A stretch of 64,000 nt of DNA from Pseudolabrys sp. FHR47 (GTDB taxonomy: Bacteria; Pseudomonadota; Alphaproteobacteria; Rhizobiales; Xanthobacteraceae), in the NCBI RefSeq assembly GCF_005153485.1, contig NZ_CP039740.1:4453520-4517519 (forward strand), read 5' to 3'. Shown piece by piece: positions 41,226-50,190 of this stretch. The notes below the pieces were generated by a model. That model was not told where the DNA came from. It saw nothing but the letters and a program-made list of their open reading frames with translations, and searched no databases. Numbering within the stretch: the stretch's first letter is position 1; each line of letters starts with the position of its first letter. The translations under genes and the position numbers were made by a program.

Positions 41226-41923
41226 TGAAATCGATGTCCCGCCACGCTCTGAGCCTGATGATCGTCGCCTGCACATTAGCCACGCCGATCATGCCGGCTG
41301 CCGCCCGTGCCGCCGAGCGTTCGATCACCGTCACCGGCGAAGCCACCGTCTCGGTCGCGCCCGACAATGCCAACATCCGGCTCGGCGTCACCAGCCAGGG
41401 CAAGAATGCGCGCGAGGCGAGCGAGACCAATGCCCGGCAGATGACCAATGTGCTGGCGGCCATCAAGGAGGCCGGCGTCGCCGACCGCGACGTGCAGACC
41501 TCGCGCCTGTCCCTGCAGCCGCAATACGAACAGGGCAAGGCCGGCCCGGCGCGGCTGCTCGGCTTCCAGGTCACCAACCAGATCACCATTCGCATCCGCG
41601 AAATCGATAAATTCCCCGGCATTCTCGATCGCGCCATTGCCGCCGGTGCCAACGAAATGTCCGGCATCGAATTTGTCGTGTCGGAGCAGTCGAAACTGCT
41701 CGATCAGGCGCGCGACGACGCCGTCTCCGATGCCCGCCGCAAGGCCGAGCTTTATGCCAAGGCCGCCGGCGTCAAGCTCGGTCCGGTGACCTCGATCACC
41801 GAAGAAGGATCGAGCCCGCCGCGGCCGGTCGTGCAGGCGATGCGCGCTTCCGCCGTACCGGTGGCGCCGGGTGAGCAACTGCTGCGCGCCGCCGTCTCCG
41901 TGACCTTTGAATTGACGCCCTGA
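41222..41923 (+). CDS. SIMPL domain-containing (DUF541) periplasmic protein
   Basis: A 233-residue protein. A signal peptide (LMIVACTLATPIMPAAARA, cut near residue 27) is followed by the SIMPL domain: ITVTGEATVSVAPDNANIRLGV, SRLSLQPQYEQ, and the C-terminal DARRKAELYAKAAGVKLGPV block that is diagnostic. Function in bacteria is not defined (envelope stress is often suggested). The first ATG overlaps the stop of the GyrI-like gene, so the two are coupled. Confidence 0.92.
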   Translation: MMKSMSRHALSLMIVACTLATPIMPAAARAAERSITVTGEATVSVAPDNANIRLGVTSQGKNAREASETNARQMTNVLAAIKEAGVADRDVQTSRLSLQPQYEQGKAGPARLLGFQVTNQITIRIREIDKFPGILDRAIAAGANEMSGIEFVVSEQSKLLDQARDDAVSDARRKAELYAKAAGVKLGPVTSITEEGSSPPRPVVQAMRASAVPVAPGEQLLRAAVSVTFELTP

Positions 41924-41975
41924 CAGGCCGCGATAGTCTTGAGCGCGGAATTGGCATCCCTGCGGAGCCAATGCG

Positions 41976-42830
41976 ATGCGTCTTGCGCGGCCGTTTTTAT
42001 CGCTCACGACATTGCTCGCCGTGCTGGCGGCACAGACCGCGTCAGCCGAAGAACGCATCGGCTTCGACAGCGCGCGCTACCTCGTCGGCACGCTGAAGCA
42101 ACGTATCGCGTATGAGCGCGGAGAAGTGCCGCCGCTTAATCCAGCGACTCCGCTCATCGGCTATCTGTCGAAGCCCGATGGCGCGGGTCCCTTTCCCGCC
42201 GTGGTGCATCTGCACGGCTGCAGCGGCCTCACCGAGCGCATGCGGCGTGCAAGCGCGGCACGCATGACGAACTGGGGTTATGTGTCGCTGGTCGTGGACA
42301 GCTTCACGACGCGCGGCCTCAAGGACGACTGCGTCACGCCGCCGGCCGACCGCCACGCCGATGCCATGGGCGCGCTTACCTATCTCGCCACGCTGCCTTT
42401 CGTCGATCCGCAACGCATCGCGCTTGTCGGCCACGCCCAGGGCGGCGCGGCCGCGCTGCAGGTCGCGTCCGAGCGGCCTTATCGCCTGTTCGATATGCCG
42501 GACGGTCCGAGCTATCGGGCCGTCGTCGCCTTCTACCCGCGATGCAACGCCGCCAGGCAAACACTGGCGCTGCCGACCCTGATCCTGATCGGCGAACTCG
42601 ACGCCTGGTCGCCCATCAAACTGTGCGAGTGGTGGATGCAGCGGCGCGATGGCCGCGGCGCGCCTGTGCGGCTGGTGGTCTACCCCGAGGCCTTCCATGG
42701 CTTCGATGATCCGGGCATCCGCAACGGCATGGATTTCACCTTCGGCCACTGGGTGAAATACGATCCGGATACCGCAGCCTTGGCCTCGGCGGAGCTGGCG
42801 AATTTCCTTGCCGTCAATTTATCCAAATAA
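41976..42830 (+). CDS. Dienelactone hydrolase-like alpha/beta hydrolase, nucleophile replaced by Ala
   Basis: A 284-residue exported protein (signal peptide LSLTTLLAVLAAQTASA, cut near residue 24). It has a dienelactone-hydrolase-like fold: PAVVHLHGCSGLTER with the oxyanion region, SLVVDSFTTRG, and ALVGHAQGGAAAL where the catalytic Ser or Cys normally stands. The middle residue of GHAQG is encoded by GCC (Ala), so the usual nucleophile is missing. The acid (IGELDAWSP) and base (EAFHGFDDPG) regions are intact. It could be a non-catalytic binding protein. Confidence 0.82.
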   Translation: MRLARPFLSLTTLLAVLAAQTASAEERIGFDSARYLVGTLKQRIAYERGEVPPLNPATPLIGYLSKPDGAGPFPAVVHLHGCSGLTERMRRASAARMTNWGYVSLVVDSFTTRGLKDDCVTPPADRHADAMGALTYLATLPFVDPQRIALVGHAQGGAAALQVASERPYRLFDMPDGPSYRAVVAFYPRCNAARQTLALPTLILIGELDAWSPIKLCEWWMQRRDGRGAPVRLVVYPEAFHGFDDPGIRNGMDFTFGHWVKYDPDTAALASAELANFLAVNLSK

Positions 42831-43569
42831 TTCAAGTACTCAGTGGGAAGAACGAATTCGAATAAAAGTTCGATATTCAGCCAAACTGAATTTTTTGTGC
42901 GTGTGACGCACACACCTCTTGCGGCGCAGGTCGCACTTGGAGTGTACATAGTTGCGTACAATGCAAAATGCATAACGGCGCATCTCAGGTTTGGACCCTA
43001 AGATACGCCGCTGTAAGAACCGCAAAACAACCTACCCTTATGGAAGGGGCAGGGCAGACCGAGCAGCGCGACGGTGCGCCGCCCGGAGGGGCATAGCCCC
43101 CAGCCAGCTAGTCAGCCCGAAAAGGGCGGATCGGACGCTTCTCAGGGCCTGCCGATCCCCGTCACTAGCAAGTTAGACTTGGATTCCTTTTGCTCATTGG
43201 AAACAATGGGTTGAAGTGAGATACGAACAGTTTTTAGAGAAACCGTGTGCGGGGCGGAATAAAGCAAGCTATATCAATAGCTTGTGGCACATGTCGCTCG
43301 GCCTGCCGATTCGAAAAAGTACATATTTTTCAATAGCTTTGGTTATTGGCTCGGCGGATTAAACATGACCGAACCTAAGCCACTGATAAATTGTAGAGAA
43401 TCAGTGACTCTTGTTCGGTGAACTTTGACTTGACCGTACTCCTCCCGGTCCCTAGTTTCCCGCCGTTCTCGATAGAGACTGACGAATTCGACCCGCCGCC
43501 CGGTCCATGAGGCCGGAGGCCACCGCCCGACAGCGCGATGCGCCCTCGGGCGTTAAGTCGTTTGCGCTC
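42831..43569. other. AT-richer intergenic island with palindromes
   Basis: No supportable gene. The base composition falls well below that of the surroundings (by eye), and short frames on both strands lack family features. Structures seen: a symmetrical interrupted palindrome at 43369-43418 (CCGAAC and CACTGAT with exact mirrored arms), a stem at 42975-43012, and ATGCAAAATGCAT near 42960. The sequence GGCCTGCCGAT occurs twice, at 43145 and 43301. No tRNA, transposase remnant or att duplication was identified. It may be a decayed insert. Confidence 0.55.
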
Positions 43570-43705
43570 CTTCACCTCTCCCCTGTGGGGAGAGGTCGAT
43601 CCGAAGGCGAAGCCTGAGGATCGGGTGAGGGGGTTCCTGAATTTGAGGGCGTAACCCCTCACCCGACCGCTTCGCGGTCGACCTCTCCCAATGGGAGAGG
43701 TGAAG
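43570..43705. repeat. Extragenic palindrome, family B, copy 2, in front of ffh
   Basis: Outer arms CTTCACCTCTCCC and GGGAGAGGTGAAG; inner CCCTCACCCGA and TCGGGTGAGGG. It ends 12 bases before the ffh start codon, so its right arm runs into the ribosome-binding region. Confidence 0.88.
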
Positions 43706-43717
43706 AAAGAGAAGTGG

Positions 43718-45277
43718 ATGTTCGACAATCTGTCGGAAAAACTTGGCGGCATTCTCGACCGCCTCACCCGCCGGGGCGCGCTGTCGGAAGCCGACGTCGA
43801 CGCCGCGATGCGTGAGGTGCGCCGTGCGCTGCTCGAGGCCGACGTGGCGCTCGATGTGGCGCGCGAGTTCGTCGACAAGGTCAAGAAAGAAGCCGTCGGC
43901 GCCATCGTCGTGAAGTCCGTCACGCCGGGCCAGATGGTGGTCAAGATCGTGCACGACCAGTTGGTCGCCACGCTGGGCGCCGAAGCGCAGGCGATCGATC
44001 TCAATGCCGCGCCGCCGGTCGCGATCATGATGGTCGGCCTGCAGGGCTCCGGCAAAACCACCACCACCGCCAAGCTCGCCAAGCGCCTCACCGAGCGCCA
44101 GAAGAAGAAAGTACTGATGGCTTCGCTCGACGTGCGCCGTCCGGCCGCGATGGAGCAACTCGCCGTGCTCGGCCGCGAAACCGGCATCGATACTTTGCCC
44201 GTCGTCGCCGGCCAACAGCCGCCGCAGATCGCGCAGCGCGCGCTCCAGGCCGGCCGCCTCGGCGGCTACGACATCGTGCTGCTCGACACCGCCGGCCGAA
44301 CCACGCTCGACGACGAAATGATGAACGAGGCGGCCGAGGTGAAGCGCTCGGCCAACCCGCATGAAGTACTGCTCGTCGCCGACTCGCTGACCGGCCAGGA
44401 CGCCGTCAATCTCGCGCGTTCGTTTAACGAGCGCGTCGGCCTCACCGGCATCGTGCTGACCCGCGTCGATGGCGACGGCCGCGGTGGCGCCGCGCTGTCG
44501 ATGCGCGCCGTGACGCAGAAGCCAATCAAGCTGATCGGCACCGGCGAAAAGATGGACGCGCTGGAGGAGTTCGATCCCGCGCGCATCGCCGGCCGCATTC
44601 TCGGCATGGGCGACATCGTCGCCCTCGTCGAAAAGGCCGCCGCGCATATCGACGCCGAAAAGGCGGCGCGCACCGCCGAGAAGATGCGCAAGGGTCAGTT
44701 CGACCTCAATGACATGCGCGACCAGCTTCAGCAGATGATGTCGATGGGCGGCATCGGCGGCCTCATGGGCATGATGCCCGGCGTCGCCAAGATGAAGAAC
44801 CAGATCGCAGCGTCCGGGATGATGGACGACAAGCTGCTCAAGCGTCAGGTCGCGATCATCGAGTCGATGACGCCGCAGGAGCGGCGCAATCCCGACATTC
44901 TCAAGAATAGCCGCAAGAAGCGCATCGCCGCCGGTTCGGGCACCTCGCCGGAGCAGATCAACAAGCTCCTCAAGATGCATCGCGGCATGGCCGACATGAT
45001 GAAGATGGTCGGCAAGGGCGGCAAACGTGGCCCGCTCGCCGGCCTCGGCCAGATGCTCGGTGTTGGCGGCGGCGCAGCACCGTCGCCGGAACAGCTCGCC
45101 GAGATCGCCAAGAACATGCCGGGCGGCGGAGGCGGTCAACTGCCGCCGGGCTTGCCCGGTAGCGGAGGTTTTCCGCCGACAATGCCGAAATTGCCGCCGA
45201 ACATGCCCGGCCTCCCGGGCCTCGGCGGGAAATTCCCCGGACCCGGCGGACTGCCGGGCTTCGGGAAGAAGAAATAA
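43718..45277 (+). CDS. ffh: Signal recognition particle protein Ffh
   Basis: A 519-residue SRP54 homologue. N domain (1-85), GTPase domain with G1 [15 protein letters not shown] (about 106-120), [24 protein letters not shown] and [10 protein letters not shown], and a Met-rich M domain ([22 protein letters not shown], then [20 protein letters not shown]) that binds SRP RNA and signal sequences. The C-terminus has a Gly/Pro-rich extension (about 455-519). ATG 43718 ([11 protein letters not shown]) is the family start; the 9 upstream codons are repeat-derived. It leads the ffh-rpsP-rimM-trmD-rplS cluster. Confidence 0.97.
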   Translation: MFDNLSEKLGGILDRLTRRGALSEADVDAAMREVRRALLEADVALDVAREFVDKVKKEAVGAIVVKSVTPGQMVVKIVHDQLVATLGAEAQAIDLNAAPPVAIMMVGLQGSGKTTTTAKLAKRLTERQKKKVLMASLDVRRPAAMEQLAVLGRETGIDTLPVVAGQQPPQIAQRALQAGRLGGYDIVLLDTAGRTTLDDEMMNEAAEVKRSANPHEVLLVADSLTGQDAVNLARSFNERVGLTGIVLTRVDGDGRGGAALSMRAVTQKPIKLIGTGEKMDALEEFDPARIAGRILGMGDIVALVEKAAAHIDAEKAARTAEKMRKGQFDLNDMRDQLQQMMSMGGIGGLMGMMPGVAKMKNQIAASGMMDDKLLKRQVAIIESMTPQERRNPDILKNSRKKRIAAGSGTSPEQINKLLKMHRGMADMMKMVGKGGKRGPLAGLGQMLGVGGGAAPSPEQLAEIAKNMPGGGGGQLPPGLPGSGGFPPTMPKLPPNMPGLPGLGGKFPGPGGLPGFGKKK

Positions 45278-45326
45278 CCCAACTTCAACACATCAACGAT
45301 CGAGATACCTGAAAGGAAACCTGAAA

Positions 45327-45665
45327 ATGCTCGTCATCCGTATGGCCCGCGCCGGCACCAAGAAGCGTCCATTCTATCACATCGTGCTCGCCGACTCGCG
45401 TTCGCCGCGCGACGGCCGCTTCATCGAACGCCTCGGCTACTTCAATCCGCTGCTGCCGAAGGACAAGGAAGAGCGCCTCAAGCTCGACTACGAGAAGGTC
45501 AAGGAGTGGATGAAGAAGGGCGCGCAGCCGTCCGACCGCGTGATGCGCTTCCTCGACAAGGCCGGCGTTGCCAAGCGCACCGTGCGCAACAATCCGGAGA
45601 AGGCCGTGCCGCGCAAGGAACGCAAGGCTAAGGCCGAAGAAGCCGCCAAGGCCCCGGCGGCCTGA
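45327..45665 (+). CDS. rpsP: 30S ribosomal protein S16
   Basis: A 112-residue small-subunit protein beginning [20 protein letters not shown], with the S16 blocks [19 protein letters not shown]. The Lys/Ala-rich C-terminal tail (residues 88-112) is usual in alphaproteobacteria. AAAGGAAA sits at good spacing. It lies 49 bases after ffh. Confidence 0.98.
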   Translation: MLVIRMARAGTKKRPFYHIVLADSRSPRDGRFIERLGYFNPLLPKDKEERLKLDYEKVKEWMKKGAQPSDRVMRFLDKAGVAKRTVRNNPEKAVPRKERKAKAEEAAKAPAA

Positions 45666-45690
45666 GGTTCGTCATTCGCCGTTGTGCTAC

Positions 45691-45738
45691 CCTCGTCCTG
45701 AGGAGGCCGGCATTAGCCGGCCGTCTCGAAGGACGAGG
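45691..45738. repeat. Family C repeat, left unit, before the GIY-YIG gene
   Basis: A nearly complete hairpin: CCTCGTCCT with AGGACGAGG as outer stem (9 base pairs, perfect) and GGCCGGC with GCCGGCC as apex stem around ATTA. It corresponds to the left unit of the full copy at 6510-6604, and ends 5 bases before the start codon of the nuclease gene. Confidence 0.9.
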
Positions 45739-45743
45739 CCGCA

Positions 45744-46079
45744 ATGGGTGCGTGGCTTTATATTCTTCGGTGCAACGACGGCAGCTATTACACCGGCACG
45801 ACACGTGCCGATCTTGAGCGGCGCGTGGCCGAGCATCAAAGCGGGCACTTTCCCGGTTACACCGAGACCCGGCGGCCGGTTGAATTGGCCTATAGCGAGT
45901 ACTTCGATCAAATCACCGACGCGATTGCAGCCGAACGCCAGATCAAAGGCGGGTCGCGCGTGAAGAAAGAAGCGTTGATGTCCGGGGATTTCGCAAAGCT
46001 TAAAGAGTCGGCGCGGCGGCACCGAAGCCCCTCTCTTCATGGTTCGAGACGCGGCGCTCCGCGCCGCTCCTCACCATGA
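45744..46079 (+). CDS. Small GIY-YIG nuclease-family protein, bracketed by family C repeat halves
   Basis: A 111-residue single-domain GIY-YIG protein. The motif is spelled [17 protein letters not shown] (residues 4-20), with Arg26/Arg27 (LERRVAEH) and Glu (around 30, 57) as usual catalytic residues. The family cleaves DNA. The right unit of the family C repeat encodes its last 13 residues ([13 protein letters not shown]) and its stop, which means the ORF was extended or terminated by the repeat. It lies between rpsP and rimM, where most relatives have no gene. Translation likely starts at ATG 45744 although no strong ribosome site is seen. Confidence 0.87.
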   Translation: MGAWLYILRCNDGSYYTGTTRADLERRVAEHQSGHFPGYTETRRPVELAYSEYFDQITDAIAAERQIKGGSRVKKEALMSGDFAKLKESARRHRSPSLHGSRRGAPRRSSP

Positions 46080-46081
46080 GG
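46035..46081. repeat. Family C repeat, right unit, spanning a stop and a start codon
   Basis: CATGGT (46038-46043) mirrors ACCATG (46073-46078), with GCGGCGC/GCGCCGC as apex stem. It corresponds to the right unit of the full copy at 6510-6604. The unit contains the GIY-YIG stop (TGA 46077-46079) and the rimM ATG (46076-46078). Confidence 0.88.
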
Positions 46082-46600
46082 TCCGAGAGCACGGACAAAA
46101 CCCGCGTATGCGTCGCGCGCATTGGCGCGGCGCATGGCGTGCGCGGCGAGGTCAAGCTGTGGTCCTTCACCGAGGACCCCGAAGCGATCGCCGATTACGG
46201 CCCGTTCGAAACGCAGGACGGCAAGCGCACCTTCGAAATCGAACAGATGCGCGCGGCGAAGGATCACTTCGTCGTGCGCCTGTCCGGCGTGCCCGACCGT
46301 ACCGAAGCCGAGAAGCTCACCAACACCGATCTCTACGTGCCGCGCGATCGCCTGCCGGCGATCGACGAGGACGGCACCTATTATCATGCCGATCTCATCG
46401 GCCTTGCCGCGGTGTCACCGGAGGGCATCGCGCTTGGCAAGGTGACGGCGCTTTACAATTTCGGTGCCGGCGACCTCATCGAAATCGCGACGCCGCAGGG
46501 CGGCGAGCCGATGCTGCTGCCGTTCACCAATGCGGTGGTGCCGGAGGTCGACATCAAAGGCGGCAAGATCACGGTCGTGCTGCCGTCGATCATTGAGTGA
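46076..46600 (+). CDS. rimM: Ribosome maturation factor RimM
   Basis: A 174-residue 16S-processing and 30S-assembly factor that binds S19. N-terminal domain [24 protein letters not shown] (about 12-35) and PRC-barrel C-terminal domain ([18 protein letters not shown]). ATG 46076 overlaps the preceding stop as ATGA and is part of a repeat; no Shine-Dalgarno sequence is visible in front, so translation probably depends on the upstream gene. The first ten or so residues ([10 protein letters not shown]) are not conserved in the family. Confidence 0.95.
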   Translation: MRSESTDKTRVCVARIGAAHGVRGEVKLWSFTEDPEAIADYGPFETQDGKRTFEIEQMRAAKDHFVVRLSGVPDRTEAEKLTNTDLYVPRDRLPAIDEDGTYYHADLIGLAAVSPEGIALGKVTALYNFGAGDLIEIATPQGGEPMLLPFTNAVVPEVDIKGGKITVVLPSIIE

Positions 46601-46604
46601 TCTT

Positions 46605-46735
46605 CTTATCCCTCCCCTGAAAGGGGAGGGTCGACGCGCGTAAGCGCGTCGGGGTGGGGTCAAACTGACCTCACCGATGACCCCCACCCGGCGAGCTTCG
46701 CTCGCCGACCTCCCCCTTGCAGGGGGAGGTATAAG
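46605..46735. repeat. Extragenic palindrome, family B, copy 3, between rimM and trmD
   Basis: Outer arms CTTAT-CCCTCCCC and GGGGAGGTATAAG; inner GGTGGGGTCA and TGACCCCCACC; a GCGCGTAAGCGCG-type apex on the left. The right end runs directly into the trmD ribosome site (AAGGA 46733-46737). Confidence 0.87.
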
Positions 46736-46744
46736 GACTGTGTG

Positions 46745-47440
46745 ATGTTCCGCGCCACCATCCTCACCCTCTATCCGGAGATGTTTCCCGGCCCGCTCGG
46801 CATCAGCCTGGCCGGCCGCGCGCTCGCCAATGGGCTGTGGTCACTCGAAGCCAAACAGATCCGCGACTACGCCACCGACAAGCACGGCACGGTCGATGAT
46901 ACGCCGGCCGGCGGTGGCCCGGGCATGGTGATGAAGGCCGACGTCCTCGCCCGCGCGCTGGATGCCGTTTCGCCCGATGCCCGTCCCCGCATGATCATGA
47001 GCGCGCGCGGCAGACCGCTGACGCAAGCCAGAGTCCGCGACCTGGCAGCCGGCCCCGGCGCGGTGATCCTGTGCGGCCGCTTCGAGGGCGTTGACGAGCG
47101 CCTGATCGAGGCACGCGGCCTCGAGGAAGTCTGCCTCGGCGATTTCGTGCTGTCCGGCGGCGAGATGGCCGCCCTGACCCTGCTGGACGCCTGCGTGCGC
47201 CTCATTCCGGGGGTCATGGGCAAGGAGGCCTCCGGCGTCGAGGAAAGCTTCTCCGACGGCCTCCTGGAATACCCCCAGTACACCCGGCCGGCCGTGTTTG
47301 AGGGCCGGCCGATCCCGGAGGTCCTGACCTCCGGCGACCACGCCAAGGTCGCCGCCTGGCGCCGCGCCGAGGCCGAAAGGCTGACCCGGGAACGCCGCCC
47401 GGACCTCTGGGCGGCCTTTTTGGCCCGAAAGAAGCCCTGA
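46745..47440 (+). CDS. trmD: tRNA (guanine-N1-)-methyltransferase TrmD
   Basis: A 231-residue SPOUT methyltransferase making m1G37 in t[51 protein letters not shown] (S-adenosylmethionine knot) and [22 protein letters not shown] are all present. GTG 46742 just upstream could serve as start, but ATG 46745 is better spaced from AAGGA. Confidence 0.97.
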   Translation: MFRATILTLYPEMFPGPLGISLAGRALANGLWSLEAKQIRDYATDKHGTVDDTPAGGGPGMVMKADVLARALDAVSPDARPRMIMSARGRPLTQARVRDLAAGPGAVILCGRFEGVDERLIEARGLEEVCLGDFVLSGGEMAALTLLDACVRLIPGVMGKEASGVEESFSDGLLEYPQYTRPAVFEGRPIPEVLTSGDHAKVAAWRRAEAERLTRERRPDLWAAFLARKKP

Positions 47441-47560
47441 AACGGGGCCAAAACCCTAGGTGACAAGGGCCCCGCTTTGCTCTAAAAGCCCGGCCAACCC
47501 ATTCAGTTTGAGCCTTGAACCGCGCGCCGGTTGCTGGCGCTGCCGACGGAGATTTGAGCC

Positions 47561-47947
47561 ATGAACATCATCCAGGAACTTGAAAAAGAGCAGATCGAGA
47601 AGCTGTCCGCCGCCAGGACGCTTCCGGAATTCGCACCGGGCGACACCGTGATCGTCAACGTCAAGGTGACCGAAGGCGACAAGACCCGCGTGCAGGCCTA
47701 CGAAGGTGTCTGCATCGCGCGTTCGGGCCGTGGCCTGCACGAGAGCTTCACCGTCCGCAAGATTTCGTACGGCGAAGGCGTCGAGCGCGTGTTCCCGCTC
47801 TACGCGCCGGCGATCGACTCGCTCAAGGTCGTGCGCCGCGGCAAGGTGCGTCGCGCCAAGCTGTATTACCTGCGCAACCTGCGCGGCAAGAAGGCCCGCA
47901 TCGTCGAAGCGACCAGCTCGACCGGCGCCGAAGCGGCGGCCTCTTAA
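47561..47947 (+). CDS. rplS: 50S ribosomal protein L19
   Basis: A 128-residue large-subunit protein with [71 protein letters not shown] and an Ala/Ser tail. GGAGATTTGAGCC precedes the ATG. It ends the rpsP-rimM-trmD-rplS cluster and is followed by a strong terminator. Confidence 0.98.
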   Translation: MNIIQELEKEQIEKLSAARTLPEFAPGDTVIVNVKVTEGDKTRVQAYEGVCIARSGRGLHESFTVRKISYGEGVERVFPLYAPAIDSLKVVRRGKVRRAKLYYLRNLRGKKARIVEATSSTGAEAAAS

Positions 47948-47976
47948 AAAAAGTTATGGCTGTTCGAGGATAGCCA

Positions 47977-48011
47977 AAGGGGCTGCGCTTGCGCGGCCCC
48001 TTTTCTTTTTT
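47977..48011 (+). terminator. Rho-independent terminator after rplS
   Basis: GGGGCTGCGC pairs with GCGCGGCCCC (one mismatch) and is followed by TTTTCTTTTTT. It sits 30 bases past the rplS stop. Confidence 0.93.
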
Positions 48012-48043
48012 GCGCCAATCGCTCCTCAAATCCGAATGCAGGC

Positions 48044-49222
48044 TCACAGGCTCCGCAACCGCGTCAACAGGCGCTCCACATCCGCGGCGGTGTGATAGAG
48101 GCCGAAGCCGAGCCGCAGCCTGTCGCCACGCACATCGGTGACAATGCCGGCCGCATGCAGGCGATCGTACCAGGCCCCCGCGTCCGCGCTCTGGAAGGTC
48201 AGGAAGTTGCCGCGCGCCGGATTGTCGAGCGGCACAACCAGATTGTCTGCCGTGAAAAGTCCCCACGACTTCTCCGCCATCGCCGCCATGAATTGCTGCT
48301 GCAACACTTCGACATGCGCGTGAATCAGCGCGGCATCGATCTCTTCGCTCGCCAGCCATTCGAGCACAGCGCGCAAGCGATAAAGTCCTGACGGATCGAA
48401 AGTCGCGCCCATGAAGCGCCAGCCATCCTCGGCATAGGGCACGCCCGTCTGCACGCCCGCGAGATTGCCAAAGCTGGCATACCAGCCAGTGTTGCGCGGA
48501 CGCGGGGCAAAACCCGGCGGACAGTGCATGAAGCAGGCGCCTTCGCCGGCCATCGCATATTTGTAGCCGCCGGCAATGTAGAAGGCGCGGGTCGCGATAC
48601 GCGATAAGTCGGTCGGCCGCGCCATGAAGCCGTGATAGCCGTCGATCACGACCAGCCGCTCCGGCGCCGCGACCTGATCCACCAGCGCTTCGAGATCGGT
48701 CAGCGCAAAGCCTGAATTGAAGAACACCTGGCTGACGAAGACGAGGTCCGGCGCCTCCTCCTTCACCGCCGCTGCCAGCCGTGTGGCGAAGGTGGCGAAG
48801 GGCTCGGCCGGAACCTGCGTCAGGGCAATGATGCCGTCTTCCTTGAGCCGCTCGGTCTGACGCCTGAAGGAATGGAATTCGCCGTCGCTCGTCACCACCC
48901 GCATCGGCCGGTCGAGCGGCCCGCAGGACAACAGCCGATTAACGAATTCGAAGGTGTTGGGCGCCGGGACCAGAGTCGCGGGGTCGGGCAGGTTCAGGTG
49001 CCGCGCCAGCATGACGCGGACCGCCGGCCAGACCTCGCCGAGCACATGATCCCATTTGTCGTCGGCGAGGCGCGCGGCGTCGGCCCAGGCGAGCTGTTGG
49101 GCGGCCTCGGTCACGTCCGGCCAGAAATGATGGCTGTGCGCGGCGAAATGCAGGCGCTCCGGATCGGCGCCGCGAAACCGGCTGAAAGCGCCTGCGAGAT
49201 CGAGCGGAACGGGCCGCGCCAT
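48044..49222 (-). CDS. Class V aminotransferase, kynureninase-like
   Basis: A 392-residue PLP enzyme. Asp194 and His197 in VVIDGYHGFMARP are cofactor contacts, and Lys221 in AGGYKYAMAGEGACF is the likely Schiff-base lysine. HFAAHSHHFWPDVTEAA near residue 26 is seen in kynureninase relatives. It lies divergently opposite tryptophan 2,3-dioxygenase, which supports kynurenine hydrolysis to anthranilate, but the substrate is not proven; a cysteine-desulfurase-like role is possible. ATG 49222 has GGGGAAATG upstream. It faces rplS tail-to-tail. Confidence 0.84.
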   Translation of the reverse strand: MARPVPLDLAGAFSRFRGADPERLHFAAHSHHFWPDVTEAAQQLAWADAARLADDKWDHVLGEVWPAVRVMLARHLNLPDPATLVPAPNTFEFVNRLLSCGPLDRPMRVVTSDGEFHSFRRQTERLKEDGIIALTQVPAEPFATFATRLAAAVKEEAPDLVFVSQVFFNSGFALTDLEALVDQVAAPERLVVIDGYHGFMARPTDLSRIATRAFYIAGGYKYAMAGEGACFMHCPPGFAPRPRNTGWYASFGNLAGVQTGVPYAEDGWRFMGATFDPSGLYRLRAVLEWLASEEIDAALIHAHVEVLQQQFMAAMAEKSWGLFTADNLVVPLDNPARGNFLTFQSADAGAWYDRLHAAGIVTDVRGDRLRLGFGLYHTAADVERLLTRLRSL

Positions 49223-49262
49223 ATCATTTCCCCGCGTTGTCAATGGACTACCGGCCGATACG

Positions 49263-49277
49263 TTTTAAGTTTAAAGT
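49263..49277. promoter_or_regulatory. AT-rich motif between kynureninase-like gene and kynA
   Basis: TTTTAAGTTTAAAGT stands out in a GC-rich 97-base divergent gap and lies about midway between the two starts. It has a repeated TTTAA core. A regulator of kynurenine use could bind here; the identity of the factor is unknown. Confidence 0.4.
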
Positions 49278-49319
49278 ATCTTGCCGGCCCTTGTCGAACC
49301 CTTTCACCGGATGCCACCC

Positions 49320-50165
49320 ATGACCGAACGCAAGCCGCCCGAGACCCGCGTCGAACAGGACATGCATGTCGATCTCGCCGGCAAGCTCAGCTACGGCGCC
49401 TATCTCCAGCTCGACCGGTTGCTGTCGGCGCAGCGGCCGGTAACGCAGGAGCACGACGAGGTCGCGTTCATCATCATCCATCATGTGCAGGAGCTTTGGC
49501 TGAAGCTGATCGCGCATGAACTGGAAGCGGCCACCCAATCGATCCGGCGCGACGACCTGCCTCCGGCCTTCAAGTCCTTCGCCCGCGTCACCCGCATCCA
49601 GGAGCAACTCATCCGCGCCTGGGACGTACTCTCGACCATGACGCCGGCCGATTATCTCGCCTTCCGCAGCGCGCTTGGCCCCGCCTCCGGCTTCCAGTCC
49701 TTCCAGTATCGCCTCGTCGAATTCCGCCTCGGCGCCAAGGACGCAAAGATGGTCCTGCCGCATCGGCATCATGCCGAGCACCACGACATTCTGAGCAAGG
49801 CACTGGCCGCGCCAAGCCTGTACGACGAGGCGCTGCGGCTGCTCGCGCGCCGCGGCTTTGCGGTGCCGCAGGCTGTGCTCGATCGCGACGTCACACACCC
49901 GCATGTCAGCGACCCGGCGGTGCGCGACATCTGGCTGTCGATCTATCGCGACCCGGACAAGCACTTCGACCTGTACGAGCTGGCCGAGGAACTGGTCGAC
50001 ATGGAGGACTGGTTCCAGCAATGGCGCTTCCGCCACATGAAGACGGTCGAGCGCATCATCGGCTTCAAGCGCGGCACCGGCGGCTCCTCCGGCGTCGGCT
50101 TCCTGAAAACGGCGCTGGAACGCTCGTTTTTCCCCGAATTGTGGGAGCTGCGGACCCTGCTTTAA
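49320..50165 (+). CDS. kynA: Tryptophan 2,3-dioxygenase
   Basis: A 281-residue heme dioxygenase opening the indole ring of tryptophan to N-formylkynurenine. FIIIHHVQELWLKL holds the distal His (54/55), RFRHMKTVERIIGFKRGTGGSSGVGFLK has the proximal His239 and the substrate-binding GTGGS loop. Length is normal. ATG 49320 is chosen; ATG 49311 is an alternative. Together with the divergent kynureninase-like gene it suggests a short kynurenine route; formamidase (kynB) is not in the window. Confidence 0.96.
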   Translation: MTERKPPETRVEQDMHVDLAGKLSYGAYLQLDRLLSAQRPVTQEHDEVAFIIIHHVQELWLKLIAHELEAATQSIRRDDLPPAFKSFARVTRIQEQLIRAWDVLSTMTPADYLAFRSALGPASGFQSFQYRLVEFRLGAKDAKMVLPHRHHAEHHDILSKALAAPSLYDEALRLLARRGFAVPQAVLDRDVTHPHVSDPAVRDIWLSIYRDPDKHFDLYELAEELVDMEDWFQQWRFRHMKTVERIIGFKRGTGGSSGVGFLKTALERSFFPELWELRTLL

Positions 50166-50190
50166 CCCGGCGGCGGGCGTTCCGGCTTTA

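Noticed and set aside
42680..43176. Short frames in the island before ffh on both strands.
   Set aside because: They have no recognised domains, overlap each other, and lie in DNA of shifting composition.
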